From: Xylocopa sonorina
Lineage: Eukaryota; Arthropoda; Insecta; Hymenoptera; Apidae
Assembly: GCF_050948175.1 (NCBI RefSeq)
Contig: NW_027490264.1
Span: 62,001 to 126,000 of the forward strand
Direction: 5' to 3'
Length of the DNA: 64,000 nucleotides
In this document: piece after piece, positions 22,451-37,669 of the stretch
How the letters are laid out: each line of letters starts with the position of its first letter
How positions within the stretch are numbered: the first letter of the stretch is position 1
Translations under genes and position numbers: made by a program
The notes under the pieces: model-generated
What the model was told of the DNA's origin: nothing
Seen by the model: only the letters and a program-made list of their open reading frames with translations
Databases searched by the model: none

Positions 22451-25400
22451 GTCGCATTTACATTCATTTAAAGTGTATGCGAGCTGCAGGTAACACTTCG
22501 CAATGAATATTATATCTTATCGTGAAACATAGAAATGAAATGCGATATCGCGTCTTGAGAAGCATTAGAACTCTATTGCTACGATACGTAGACTTCTGCA
22601 AACGCTATTTCCTAGCAAGGAAGTGTCGCATTTACATTCTTCTGAAGCGAATACGAGTTATACATGTCACTTCGCAATTAATGTTATATCTTATCATGAA
22701 ACATAGATACGAAATGCGACATCTCGTTTTAAGAAGCATTAGAACTCTATTGTTTCGATACGTAGACATCTGCAAACGATATTTCCTAGCTAGAAAGTGT
22801 CGTATTTACATTCATTTAAAGTGTATGCGAGCTGCAGGTAACACTTCGCAGTGAATATTATATCTTATCGTGAAACATAGAAATGAAATGCGATATCGCG
22901 TCTTGAGAAGCATTAGAACTCTATTGCTACGATACGTAGACTTCTGCAAACGCTATTTCCTAGCAAGGAAGTGTTGCGTTTACATTCTTCTGAAGAGAAT
23001 ACGAGTTATACATGTCACTTCGCAATTAATGTTATATCTTATCAAGAAACATAGAAATGAGTTGCGATATCGCGATGTAAGCAGCATTACAACACTATGG
23101 CTACGATACGTAGACAGCTGCAAACGCTATTTCCTAGCAAGGAATAGTCGCATTTTCATTCTCTTGAAGTGAATACGAGGTATACATGACACTTCGCAAT
23201 GAATATTATATCTTATCATGAAACATAGAAGTGAGATGCGACATCTCGTTTTAAGAGGCACTGGAAATCTATTGTTTTGATATGTAGACATCTGGGTACG
23301 CTATTTCCTAGCAAGGAAGTGTCGTATTTACAGTCTATTGAAGTGATTACGAGGTATACATGAAACTTCGCAACGAATATTATAACTAATCACGATACAT
23401 AGAAATGAGATGCGATATCGCGATGTAAGCAGCATTAGAACACTATGGCTACGATACGTAGACAGCTGCAAACGCTATTTCCTAGCAAGGAATAATCGCA
23501 TTTTCATTATTTTGAAGTGAATACAAGGTATACATGACACTTCACAATGAATATTGTATCTTATCATGAAACATAGAAATGAGACGCGATATCCCGTTAT
23601 AGGAAGTATTAGAACTCTATTGCTTCGATACGTAGGGATCTGCAAACGATATTTCCTAGCAAGGAAGTGTCGCATTTACATTCTTTTGAAGTGAGTACGA
23701 GGTATACATGACACTTCGCAATGAATATTGTATCTTATCAAGAAACATAGAAATGAGATGCGATTTTGCATTTTAAGAAGCATTATAACCCTATTGCCTC
23801 GATGCGGAGACATCTGCAAACACTATTTCCAAGCATGGAAGTGTCGCATCTACATTCTTTTGAAGTGAATACGAGGTAAACATGACACTTCGCAATGAAT
23901 ATTATATCTTATTATGAAATATGGAAGTGAGGGGCGCCATCTTGTTCTAAGAAGCATTAAAACTCTATTGTTTCGATACGTAGACATCTGCAAACGCTAT
24001 TTCCTAGCAAGGAAATGTCGCATTTACATTCTTTTGAAGTGAATACGAGGTATACATGACACTTCGTAATGAATATTATATCTTATCATGAAACAGAGAA
24101 ACGAGAAGCGTTATCCCGTTTTAAGAAGCATTAGAAATTTATTGCTACGATGCATAGATATCTGGAGACGCTATTTCCTAGCAGGGAAGTGTCGCATTTC
24201 AATTCATTTAAAGTGAATACGAGGTATAAGTGAAACTTCGCAATGAATATTATATCTTATCATGAAACATAGAAATGAGATGCCATATCGCGTTATAAGA
24301 CGCGTTAGAACTCTATTGCTACGATACGTAGACCTCTGCAAACGCTATTTCCTAGGAAGGAAGTGTCGCATTTACATTCTTTTGAAGGGAATAAGAGGTG
24401 TTTGTGACACTTCGCAATGAATATTATATCTTATCATGAAACATAGGAATGAGATGCGATTTCCCGTTTTTAGAAGCATTACAACACTATTGCAACGATA
24501 CGTAGACATCTGCAAACGCTATTCCCTAGCAAGGAAGTGTCGCATTTACATTCTTTTGAAGTGAATACGAGCTATACTTGACACTTCGCAATGAATATTA
24601 TATCTTATCATGAAACATAGGAATGAGGTGCTATATCGCGTTTTGAGAAGCATTAGAACTCTATTGCTAATATACGTAGACATCTGCAAACTCTATTTCC
24701 TAGCAAGGAAATGTCGCACTTATATTCCATTGAAGTGATTACGAGGTATACATAACATTACACAATGAATATTATATCTTATTACGAAACATAGAAATGA
24801 AATTCGACATCTCGTTTTAAGAAGTATTAGAACTCTATTCTTACGATACATGGTCATCTGGGAACGCTATTTCCTAGCAAGGAAGTGTCGCATTTACATT
24901 CTTGTGAAGTGAAATCGAGGTATACATGACACTTTGCAATGAATATTGTATCTTATCATGAAACATAGAAGTGAGATGTGATATCGCGTTCTAAGAAGCT
25001 TTAGAACTCTATTGCTACGATACGTAGACATCTGCAAACGCTATTTCCTAGTGTGGAAGTGTCGCATTTACATTCTTTTGAAGCGAATACGAGGTATACA
25101 TGACACTTCGCAATGAATATTATTTCTTATCATGAAACATAGAAGTGAGATGCGATATCGCGTTATAAAAATCATTCGAACTCTATTGTTTCGACACGTA
25201 GTCATCTGGAAACGCTATTACCTAGCAAGGAGGTGTCCCATTTACATCCTTTTGAAGTGAATACGAGGTATTCATGACACTTCGCAGTGAATATTATATC
25301 TTATCATGAAACATAGAAGTGAGATCCGATATCGCGTTTTAAGAATCATTAGAACTCTTTTGTTTCGACACGTAGTCATCTGGAAACGCTATTTCCTAGC

Positions 25401-26349
25401 AAGTAAGTGTCGCATTTACATCCTCTTGAAGTGAATACGAGGTATACATGACACTTCGCAATGAATATTATATCTGATCATGAAACATAGAAATGAGATG
25501 TGATATCGCGTTTTAAGAAGCACTTGAACTCCATTTCTACGATACCTAGACATCTGCAAACGCTATTTCCTAGCATGGAAGTATCGCATTTACATTGTTT
25601 TGTAGTGAATACAAGGTATACATAACACTCTACAATGAATATTACATCTTATCACGAAACATAGAAGTGAAATGCGACATCTCGTTTTAACAAGCATTAG
25701 AACTCTATTGCTACGATACGTAGACATCTGCAAACGCTATTTCCTAGCATGAAAGTGTCAAATTTACGTTCATTGGTAGTGAATACGAGGTATACATGAC
25801 ACTTCGCAATGAATATTATATCTTATCATGAAACATAGAAGCGAGATGCGATATCGCGTTTTAGGAAGCATTAGAACTCTGTTGCTACGATACGTAGACA
25901 TCTGCAAACGCTATTTCCTAGCATGGAAGTGTCGCATTTACATTCTTTTGAAGTGAATACGAGATATACATGACACTTTGCAATGAATATTATATCCTAT
26001 CATGAAACATAGAAGTGAGATGCGATATCGCGTTCTAAGAAGCTTTAGAACTCTATTGCCACGATACGTAGACATCTGGAAACGCTATTTCCTAGCAAGG
26101 AAGTGTCGCATTTACATTCTTGTGAAGTGAAATCGAGGTATACATGGCACTTTGCAATGAATATTATTTCTTATCGTGAAACATAGAAGTGAAATGCGAT
26201 ATCGCTTTATAAGAATCATTCGAACTCTATTGTTTCGACACGTAGTCATCTGGAAACGCTATTTCCTAGCAAGGAAGCGTCGCATTTACATCCTTTTGAA
26301 GTGAATACGAGGTATACATGACACTTTGCAATGAATATTATATCCTATC

Positions 26350-29300
26350 ATGAAACATAGAAGTGAGATGCGATATCGCGTTCTAAGAAGCTTTAGAACT
26401 CTATTGCTACGATACGTAGACATCTGCAAACTCTATTTCCTAGCAAGCAATGGTCGCATTTACATTCTTTTGAAGCGAATACGAGGTATACATGACACTT
26501 CGCAATGTATATTATATCTTATCATGAAACAGAGAAGTGAGATGCGATATCGCATTTTAAGAAGCATTAGAACTCTATTGTTTCGACACGTAGTTATCTG
26601 GAAACGCTATTGCCTAGCAAGGGAGTGTGGCATTTACATCCTTTTGAAGTGAATACGAGGTATACATGACACTTCGCAATGAAAATTATATCTTATCATG
26701 AAACATAGAAATGAGTTGCGATATCGCGTTTTGAGATGAATTAGAACCCTATTGCTGCGATACGTAGACATCTGCAAACGCTATTTCCTAGCATGTAAGT
26801 GTCGCATTTACATTCTTTTGAAGTGAATACGAGGTATACATGACACTTCGCAATGAATATTATATGTTATCATGAAACATAGAAATGAGTTGCGATATCG
26901 CGTTTTGAGATGAATTAGAACCCTATTGCTGCGATACGTAGACATCTGCAAACGCTATTTCCTAGCATGCAAGTGTCGCATTTACATTCTTTTGAAGTGA
27001 ATACGAGGTATACATAACACTCCACAATGAATATTATATCTTATCACGAAACATAGAAATGAAATGCGACATCTCGTTTAAGAAGCATTAGGACTCTATT
27101 GCTGTGATACGTAGACATCTGCAAACAGTATTTCCTAGCAAGCAAGTGTCGCATTTACATTCTTGTGAAGCGAAATTGAGGTATACATGACACTTCCCAA
27201 TGAATATTATATCTGACCATGAAACGGAGAAGTGAGATGCGATATCGCAACTTAAGGAGCATTAGAACTCTATTGCTACGTAGACATCTGCAAACAATAT
27301 TTCCTAGCAAAGAAGTGTCGCATTTACATTCTTTTGAAGTGAATACGAGTTATACATAACACTCCACAATTAATATAATATCTTATCTCGAAACATAGAA
27401 ATGAAATACGACATCACGTTTAAGAAGCATTAGAACACTATTGCTGTGATACGTAGACATCTGCAAACAATATCTCCTAGCAAGGAAGTGTCGCATTTAC
27501 ATCCTTTTGAAGTGAATACGAGGTATACATGACACTTCGCAATGAATATTATATCTGATCATGAAACATAGAAATGAGATGCGATATCGCGTTTTAAGGA
27601 GCATTAGAACTCTATTGCTACGATACGTAGACATCTGCAAACGCTATTTCCTAGAATGGAAGTGTCGCATTTACATTCTTTTGAAGTGAATACGAGGTAT
27701 ACATGACACTTCGCAATGAATGTTATATCTTATCATGAAACAGAGAAGTGAGATGCGATATCTCGTTTTAAGAAGTATTAGAACTCCATTCATACGATAC
27801 CTGGTCATCTGGAAACGCTATTTCCTAGCAAGGAAGTGTCGCATTTACAATCTTTTGAAGTGAATACGAGGTATACATAATACTTCACAATGAATATTAT
27901 ATCTTATCACGAAACATAGAAATGAAATGCGACATCTCGTTTTAAGAGGCATTAGAACTCCATTCATACGATACCTGGTCATCTGGAAACGCTATTTCCT
28001 AGGAAGGAAGTGTCGCATTTACATTCTTTTGAAATGAATACGAGGTATACATAACACTCCATAATGATTATTATATCTTATCATGAAACGTAGGAGTGGG
28101 ATGCGATATCGCGTTTTAAGAAGCATTAGAACTCTATTGCTTCGATACCTAGACATCTGCAAACGCTATTTCCTAGCATGGAAGTATCGCATTTACATTG
28201 TTTTGTAGTGAATACAAGGTATACATAACACTCTACAATGAATATTACATCTTATCACGAATCATAGAAGTGAAATGCGACATCTCGTTTTAACAAGCAT
28301 TAGAACTCTATTGCTACGATACGTAGACATCTGCAAACGCTATTTCCTAGCATGGAAGTGTCAAATTTACGTTCATTGGTAGTGAATACGAGGTATACAT
28401 GACACTTCGCAATGAATATTATATCTTATCATGAAACATAGAAGCGAGATGCGATATCGCGTTTTAGGAAGCATTAGAACTCTGTTGCTACGATACGTAG
28501 ACATCTGCAAACGCTATTTCCTAGCATGGAAGTGTCGCATTTACATTCTTTTGAAGTGAATACGAGATATACATGACACTTTGCAATGAATATTATATCC
28601 TATCATGAAACATAGAAGTGAGATGCGATATCGCGTTCTAAGAAGCTTTAGAACTCTATTGCCACGATACGTAGTCATCTGGAAACGCTATTTCCTAGCA
28701 AGGAAGTGTCGCATTTACATTCTTGTGAAGTGAAATCGAGGTATACATGGCACTTTGCAATGAATATTATTTCTTATCGTGAAACATAGAAGTGAAATGC
28801 GATATCGCTTTATAAGAATCATTCGAACTCTATTGTTTCGACACGTAGTCATCTGGAAACGCTATTTCCTAGCAAGGAAGCGTCGCATTTACATCCTTTT
28901 GAAGTGAATACGAGGTATACATGACACTTCGCAATGAATATTATATCTTATCATGCAACATAGGAATGAGTTGCGATATCGCGTTTTGAGAAGCATTAGA
29001 ACTCTATTGCTACGATACGTAGACATCTGCAAACGCTATTTCCTAGCATGGAAGTGTCGCATTTACATTCTTTTGAAGTGAATACGAGATATACATGACA
29101 CTTCGCAATGAATATTATATCTCATCATGAAACATAGGAATGAGGTGCTATATCGCGTTTTGAGAAGCATTAGAACTCTATTGCTAATATACGTAGACAT
29201 CTGCAAACTCTATTTCCTAGCAGGGAAATGTCGCTCTTACATTCCACTGAAGTGAATACGAGGTATACATAACATTACACAATGAATATTATATCTTATT

Positions 29301-29474
29301 ACGAAACATAGAAAGGAAATACGACATCTCGTTTTAAGAAGCATTAGTACTCTATTGCTGTGATACGTAGACATCTGCAAACAGTATTTCCTAGCAAGCA
29401 AGTGTCGCATTTACATTCTTGTAAAGTGAAATCGAGGTATACATGACACTTTGCAATGAATATTATATCCTATC
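26350..29474 (-). repeat. Higher-order repeat copy 1 of array II (18 monomers, 3,125 bp)
   Basis: A block defined by the variant monomer with TTCTAAGAAGCTTTAG and CAAACTCTATTTCCTAGCAAGC at 26,350, which recurs at 29,475 and 32,252. The length is 18 x 174 minus 7 bp. The 7 missing bases are shared by copy 2: one monomer lacks 5 bp (CTATTGCTACGTAGAC) and two lack one T (CGTTTAAGAAGC and ACGTTTAAGAAGC). Confidence 0.85.
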
Positions 29475-32251
29475 ATGAAACATAGAAGTGAGATGCGATA
29501 TCGCGTTCTAAGAAGCTTTAGAACTCTATTGCTACGATACGTAGACATCTGCAAACTCTATTTCCTAGCAAGCAATGGTCGCATTTACATTCTTTTGAAG
29601 CGAATACGAGGTATACATGACACTTCGCAATGTATGTTATATCTTATCATGAAACAGAGAAGTGAGATGCGATATCGCATTTTAAGAAGCATTAGAACTC
29701 TATTGTTTCGACACGTAGTTATCTGGAAACGCTATTGCCTAGCAAGGGAGTGTGGCATTTACATCCTTTTGAAGTGAATACGAGGTATACATGACACTTC
29801 GCAATGAAAATTATATCTTATCATGAAACATAGAAATGAGTTGCGATATCGCGTTTTGAGATGAATTAGAACCCTATTGCTGCGATACGTAGACATCTGC
29901 AAACGCTATTTCCTAGCATGTAAGTGTCGCATTTACATTCTTTTGAAGTGAATACGAGGTATACATGACACTTCGCAATGAATATTATATGTTATCATGA
30001 AACATAGAAATGAGTTGCGATATCGCGTTTTGAGATGAATTAGAACCCTATTGCTGCGATACGTAGACATCTGCAAACGCTATTTCCTAGCATGCAAGTG
30101 TCGCATTTACATTCTTTTGAAGTGAATACGAGGTATACATAACACTCCACAATGAATATTATATCTTATCACGAAACATAGAAATGAAATGCGACATCTC
30201 GTTTAAGAAGCATTAGGACTCTATTGCTGTGATACGTAGACATCTGCAAACAGTATTTCCTAGCAAGCAAGTGTCGCATTTACATTCTTGTGAAGCGAAA
30301 CTGAGGTATACATGACACTTCCCAATGAATATTATATCTGACCATGAAACGGAGAAGTGAGATGCGATATCGCAACTTAAGGAGCATTAGAACTCTATTG
30401 CTACGTAGACATCTGCAAACAATATTTCCTAGCAAAGAAGTGTCGCATTTACATTCTTTTGAAGTGAATACGAGTTATACATAACACTCCACAATTAATA
30501 TAATATCTTATCTCGAAACATAGAAATGAAATACGACATCACGTTTAAGAAGCATTAGAACACTATTGCTGTGATACGTAGACATCTGCAAACAATATCT
30601 CCTAGCAAGGAAGTGTCGCATTTACATCCTTTTGAAGTGAATACGAGGTATACATGACACTTCGCAATGAATATTATATCTGATCATGAAACATAGAAAT
30701 GAGATGCGATATCACGTTTTAAGGAGCATTAGAACTCTATTGCTACGATACGTAGACATCTGCAAACGCTATTTCCTAGAATGGAAGTGTCGCATTTACA
30801 TTCTTCTGAAGTGAATACGGGGTATACATGACACTTCGCAATGAATGTTATATCTTATCATGAAACAGAGAAGTGAGATGCGATATCTCGTTTTAAGAAG
30901 TATTAGAACTCCATTCATACGATACCTGGTCATCTGGAAACGCTATTTCCTAGCAAGGAAGTGTCGCATTTACAATCTTTTGAAGTGAATACGAGGTATA
31001 CATAATACTTCACAATGAATATTATATCTTATCACGAAACATAGAAATGAAATGCGACATCTCGTTTTAAGAGGCATTAGAACTCCATTCATACGATACC
31101 TGGTCATCTGGAAACGCTATTTCCTAGGAAGGAAGTGTCGCATTTACATTCTTTTGAAATGAATACGAGGTATACATAACACTCCATAATGATTATTATA
31201 TCTTATCATGAAACGTAGGAGTGGGATGCGATATCGCGTTTTAAGAAGCATTAGAACTCTATTGCTTCGATACGTAGACATCTGCAAACGCTATTTCCTA
31301 GCATGGAAGTGTCGCATTTACATTCTTTTGAAGCGAATACGAGGTATACATGACTCTTCGCAATGAATGTTATATCTTATCATGAAACAGAGAAGTGAGA
31401 TGCGATATCTCGTTTTAAGAAGTATTAGAACTCCATTCATACGATACCTGGTCATCTGGAAACGCTATTTCCTAGCAAGGAAGTGTCGCATTTACATTCT
31501 TTTGAAGTGAATACGAGGTATACCTGACACTTCGCAATGAAGGTTATATCTTATTATGAAACAGAGAAGTGAGATGCGATATCTCGTTTTAAGAAGTATT
31601 AGAACTCCATCCATACGATACCTGGTCATCTGGAAACGCTATTTCCTAGCAAGGAAGTGTCGCATTTACATTCTTTTGAAGCGAATACGAGGTATACATA
31701 ACACTCCACAATGAATATTATATCTTATCATGAAACAGAGAAGTGAGATGCGATATCGCATTTTAAGAAGCATTAGAAACCTATTGCTACGATACGTAGA
31801 CATCTGCAAACTCTATTTCCTAGCATGGAAGTGTCGCATTTACATTCTTTTGAAGTGAATACGAGATATACATGACACTTCGCAATGAATATTATATCTC
31901 ATCATGAAACATAGGAATGAGGTGCTATATCGCGTTTTGAGAAGCATTAGAACTCTATTGCTAATATACGTAGACATCTGCAAACTCTATTTCCTAGCAG
32001 GGAAATGTCGCTCTTACATTCCACTGAAGTGAATACGAGGTATACATAACATTACACAATGAATATTATATCTTATTACGAAACATAGAAAGGAAATACG
32101 ACATCTCGTTTTAAGAAGCATTAGTACTCTATTGCTGTGATACGTAGACATCTGCAAACAGTATTTCCTAGCAAGCAAGTGTCGCATTTACATTCTTGTA
32201 AAGTGAAATCGAGGTATACATGACACTTTGCAATGAATATTATATCCTATC
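29475..32251 (-). repeat. Higher-order repeat copy 2 of array II (16 monomers, 2,777 bp)
   Basis: Near-identical to copy 1 for most of its length, including the same short monomers, but two monomers shorter overall (16 x 174 minus 7). Near its end it carries CATTCATACGATACCTGGTC monomers in repeated form (about 30,900-31,650), a locally amplified variant. Confidence 0.83.
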
Positions 32252-33985
32252 ATGAAACATAGAAGTGAGATGCGATATCGCGTTCTAAGAAGCTTTAGAA
32301 CTCTATTGCTACGATACGTAGACATCTGCAAACTCTATTTCCTAGCAAGCAATGGTCGCATTTACATTCTTTTGAAGCGAATACGAGGTATACATGACAC
32401 TTCGCAATGTATATTATATCTTATCATGAAACAGAGAAGTGAGATGCGATATCGCATTTTAAGAAGCATTAGAACTCTATTGTTTCGACACGTAGTTATC
32501 TGGAAACGCTATTGCCTAGCAAGGGAGTGTGGCATTTACATCCTTTTGAAGTGAATACGAGGTATACATGACACTTCGCAATGAAAATTATATCTTATCA
32601 TGAAACATAGAAATGAGTTGCGATATCGCGTTTTGAGATGAATTAGAACCCTATTGCTGCGATACGTAGACATCTGCAAACGCTATTTCCTAGCATGCAA
32701 GTGTCGCATTTACATTCTTTTGAAGTGAATACGAGGTATACATAACACTCAACAATGAATATTATATCTTATCACGAAACATAGAAATGAAATGCGACAT
32801 CTCGTTTAAGAAGCATTAGGACTCTATTGCTGTGATACGTAGACATCTGCAAACAATATCTCCTAGCAAGGAAGTGTCCTATTTACATCCTTTTGAAGTG
32901 AATACGAGGTATACATGACACTTCGCAATGAATATTATATCTGATCATGAAACATAGAAATGAGATGCGATATCGCGTTTTAAGGAGCATTAGAACTCTA
33001 TTGCTACGATACGTAGACATCTGCAAACGCTATTTCCTAGAATGGAAGTGTCGCATTTACATTCTTTTGAAGTGAATACGGGGTATACATGACACTTCGC
33101 AATGAATGTTATATCTTATCATGAAACAGAGAAGTGAGATGCGATATCTCGTTTTAAGAAGTATTAGAACTCCATTCATACGATACCTGGTCATCTGGAA
33201 ACGCTATTTCCTAGCAAGGAAGTGTCGCATTTACAATCTTTTGAAGTGAATACGAGGTATACATAATACTCCACAATGAATATTATATCTTATCACGAAA
33301 CATAGAAATGAAATGCGACATCTCGTTTTAAGAGGCATTAGAACTCCATTCATACGATACCTGGTCATCTGGAGACGCTATTTCCTAGGAAGGAAGTGTC
33401 GCATTTACATTCTTTTGAAATGAATACGAGGTATACATAACACTCCATAATGATTATTATATCTTATCATGAAACGTAGGAGTGGGATGCGATATCGCGT
33501 TTTAAGAAGCATTAGAACTCTATTGCTTCGATACGTAGACATCTGCAAACGCTATTTCCTAGCATGGAAGTGTCGCATTTACATTCTTTTGAAGCGAATA
33601 CGAGGTATACATGACACTTCGCAATGAATGTTATATCTTATCATGAAACAGAGAAGTGAGATGCGATATCTCGTTTTAAGAAGTATTAGAACTCCATTCA
33701 TACGATACCTGGTCATCTGGAAACGCTATTTCCTAGCAAGGAAGTGTCGCATTTACATTCTTTTGAAGTGAATACGAGGTATACCTGACACTTCGCAATG
33801 AAGGTTATATCTTATTATGAAACAGAGAAGTGAGATGCGATATCTCGTTTTAAGAAGTATTAGAACTCCATCCATACGATACCTGGTCATCTGGAAACGC
33901 TATTTCCTAGCAAGGAAGTGTCGCATTTACATTCTTTTGAAGCGAATACGAGGTATACATAACACTCCACAATGAATATTATATC
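32252..33985 (-). repeat. Higher-order repeat copy 3 of array II (partial)
   Basis: Follows copy 2 from the same marker monomer, but with several monomers removed around 32,690-32,870. It regains similarity through the TACCTGGTC variants and stops matching near 33,985, where a GAGATGCGACATCTCG monomer replaces the expected one. Confidence 0.75.
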
Positions 33986-36614
33986 TTATCACGAAACATA
34001 GAAATGAGATGCGACATCTCGTTTTAAGAAGTATTAGAACTTTATTGCTACGATACGTAGACATCTGCAAACGCTATTTCCTAGCATGGAAATGCCGCAT
34101 TTACATTCTTTTGAAGTGAATACGAGGTATACATGACACTTCGCAGTGAATATTATATCTTATCATGAAACATAGAAGTGAGATGCGATATCGCGTTTTA
34201 AGAAACATTAGAACTCTGTTCCTACGATACGTAGACATCTGCAATCGCTATTTTCTAGCATGGAAGTGTCGCATTTACATCCTTGTGAAGTGAGTACGAG
34301 GAATACATGACACTTCGCAATGAATGTTATAACTTATCATTAAACATAGAATTGAGATGCGATATTGCGTCTTAAGAAACACTAGAACACTGTTGCTACG
34401 ATACGTAGACATCTGCAAACGCTATTTTCTAGCATGGAAGTGTCGCATTTACATTCTTTTGAAGTGAATACGAGATATACATGACACTTCGCAATGAATG
34501 TTATATCTTATCATGAAACAGAGAAGTGAGATGCGATATCTCGTTTTAAGAAGCATTAGAACTCCATTCATACGATACCTTGTCATCTGGAAACGTTATT
34601 TCCTAGCAAGGAAGTGTCGCATTTACATTCTTTTGAAGTGAATACGAGGTATACATGACAGTTCGCAATGGATATTATATCTTATCATGAAACATAGAAA
34701 TGAGATGCGACATCTCGTTTTAAGAAGTACTAGAACTTTATTGCTACGATACGTAGACATCTGCAAACGCTATTTCCTAGCATGGAAATGCCGCATTTAC
34801 ATTCTTTTGAAGTTAGTACGAGGTATACATGACACTTCGCAATGAATATTATATCTTATCGTGAAACATAGGAATGAAGTGCTATATCGCGTTTTGAGAA
34901 GCATTAGAACTCTCTTGCTAATATACTTAGACATCAGCGAACTCTATTTCCTACCAAGGAAATGTCGTACTTACATTCCATTGAAGTGAATACGAGATAT
35001 ACATAACATTACACAATGAATATTATATCTTATTACGAAACATAGAAATGAAATGCGATATCGCGTTTTAAGAAGCATTAGAACTTTAATGCTACGATAC
35101 GTAGACATCTGCAAACGCTATTTCCTAGCATGGAAGTGTCTAATTTACATTCTTTTGAAATGAATACGAGGTATACATGACACTTCGATGTGAATATTAT
35201 ATCTTATCATGATACATAGATGTGAGATGCGATATCACGTTTTAAGAAGCATTAGAACACTATTGCTACGATACGTAGACATCTGCAAACGCTATTTCCT
35301 AGCAAGGAAGTGTCGCATTTACATTCTTTTGAAGTGAATGCGAGGTATACATAGCATTCCACAATGAATATTATATCTTATTACGAAACATAGAAATGAA
35401 ATACGACATCTCGTTTTAGAAGCTTTAGAACTCTATTGCTACGATACGTAGACATCTGCAAACGCTATTTCCTATCTTGTAAGTGTCGCATTTACATTCT
35501 TTTGAAGTGAATGCGAGGTATACATGACACTTCGCAATGAGTATTATACCTTATCACGAAACATAGAAATGATATGCGATATCGTGATTTAAGAAGCACA
35601 AGAACTCCATTGCTACGATACATAGACATCTGCAAACAATATTTCCTAGCAAGGAAGTGGCGCACTTACATCCTTTTGAAGTGAATACGAGGTATACATA
35701 ACACTCCACAATGAATATTACATCTTATTACGAAACATAGAAATGAAATGCGACATCTCGTTTTAAGAAGCATTAGTACTCTATTGCTACGATGCGTAGA
35801 CATCTGCAAACGCTATTTCCTAGCATGGAAGTTTCGCATTTACGTTCTTTTGAAGTGAAAAGGAGATGTACATGACACTTCGCGATGGATATTATATCTT
35901 ATCATGAAACATAGGAATGACTTGCGATGTCGCGTTTTGAGAAGCATTAGAACTCTATTGCTACGATACGTAGAGATCTGCAACGCTATTTCCTAGCATG
36001 GAAGTTTCGCATTTACATTCTTTTGAAGTGAATACGAGATATACATGACACATCGGAATGAATATTATATCTTATCATGAAACATAGGAACGAGTTGCGA
36101 TATCGCGTTTTGAGAAGCATTAGAACACGGTTGCTTCGATACGTAGACATCTACAAGCGCTACCGCCTAGCAAGGAAGTACCGCTTTTACATTCTTCTGT
36201 AGTGAATACGAGATATACATGACACTTCGCAATGAATATTATATCTTATCATGAAACATAGAAGTGAGATGCGATATCGCGTTTTAAGAAGCATTAGAAC
36301 CCTATTGCTACGATACGTAGACATCTGCAAACGCTATTTCCAAGAATGGAAGTGTCGCACTTACATCCTTTTGAAGTGAATGCGAGGTATACATAACATT
36401 CCACAATGAATATTATATCTTACTACGAAACATAGAAATGAAATACGACATCTCGTTTTAAGAAGCATTAGAACTCTATTGCTACGATACGTAGACATCT
36501 GCAAACGCTATTTCCTAGCATGGATGTGTCGCATTTACATTACTTTGATGTGAATACGAGGTATACATGACACTTCGCAATGAATATTATATCTTATCAT
36601 GAAACATAGAAGTC

Positions 36615-36630
36615 AGATGCGACTCGTATT
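36615..36630. other. Satellite orientation switch (array II to array III)
   Basis: Reverse monomer sequence runs through AGATGCGA (36,615-36,622) and changes directly to forward sequence CTCGTATTCACTTCAAAAG from 36,623. The two sides join at different monomer positions, so this is not a perfect palindrome. The GCGA at the joint occurs on both strands of the monomer and could be microhomology. It could be an inversion breakpoint or an assembly join. Confidence 0.9.
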
Positions 36631-37669
36631 CACTTCAAAAGAATGTAAATGCGACACTTCCGTGCTAGGAAGTAGCGTTTGCAGATGTCTACGTATTGAA
36701 GCAATAGAATTCTAGTGCTTCTTAAAACGCGATATCGCATCTCATTTTTATGTTTCATGATAAGATACAATATTCATTGCGAAGTGTTTTGTAATCCTCG
36801 TCTTCACTTCAAACGAATGTAAATGCGACACTTCCTTCCTGGTAAATAGCGTTTGCAGATGTCTACGTATCGAGGCAATAGAATTCTAGTGCTTCTTAAA
36901 ACGAAATATCGCATCTCATTTATATGATTCATGATAAGGTATAATACTCATTGTGAAGTGTTATGTATACCTCGTATTCAATTCAAAGGAATGTAAATGC
37001 GGCACTTTCATGCCTGGAACTAGAGTATCCAGATGTCTACGTATCGTAGCAATAGAGTCCTAATGCTTGTTAAAACGCGATATCGCTTCTCACGTCTATG
37101 TTTCATGATAAGCTATAATATTCATTGCGAAGTGTCATATATACCTCGCATACACTTCAAGTGAATGTAAATGCGACACGTCCTTTGCTTGGAAATAACG
37201 TTTGCAGATGTCTACGTATCGAAGCAATAGGGTTCTAATGCTTCTTATATCGCGATATCGCATCTCATTTCTATGTTTCGTGGTAAGATATAATATTAAT
37301 TGTGGTATGTTATGTATACCTCGTATTCACTTCAAAGGAATGTATGTGCGACACTTCCTTCCTTGGAAATAGTGTTTGCAGATGCCTACGTATCGTAGCA
37401 ATAGAGTTCTAATGCTTCTTAAAACGAGATATCGCTTCTCATTTCTATGTTTCATGATTAGATATACTATTCATTGTGAAGTGTCACGAATGCCTCGTAT
37501 TCACTTCAAAGGAATGTAAATGCGACACTTCCATGCTTGGAAATAGAGTTTCCAGATGTCTACGTATCGTAGCAATAGAGACCTAATGCTTGTTCAAACG
37601 CGATATCGCATCTCACTTCTATGTTTCATGATAAGCTATAATATTCATTGCGAAGTGTTATGTATACCT

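Larger units (their letters stand above)
20619..36622 (-). repeat. Satellite array II, reverse orientation
   Basis: The same monomer as array I but inverted. The typical order is GATACGTAGACATCTG, CGCTATTTCCTAGCA, GTGTCGCATTTACATTC, TTTTGAAGTGAATACGAGG, TATACATGACACTTCGC, AATGAATATTATATC and GAGATGCGATATCGCG. No mobile element interrupts about 16 kb. Length drift is small but real, unlike array I: several monomers lack 1 to 5 bp, such as CTATTGCTACGTAGAC near 27,280. A truncated monomer occurs at about 21,530, where GAGATGC joins TAGTGCTTCGATACG with about 36 bp missing. Confidence 0.97.
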
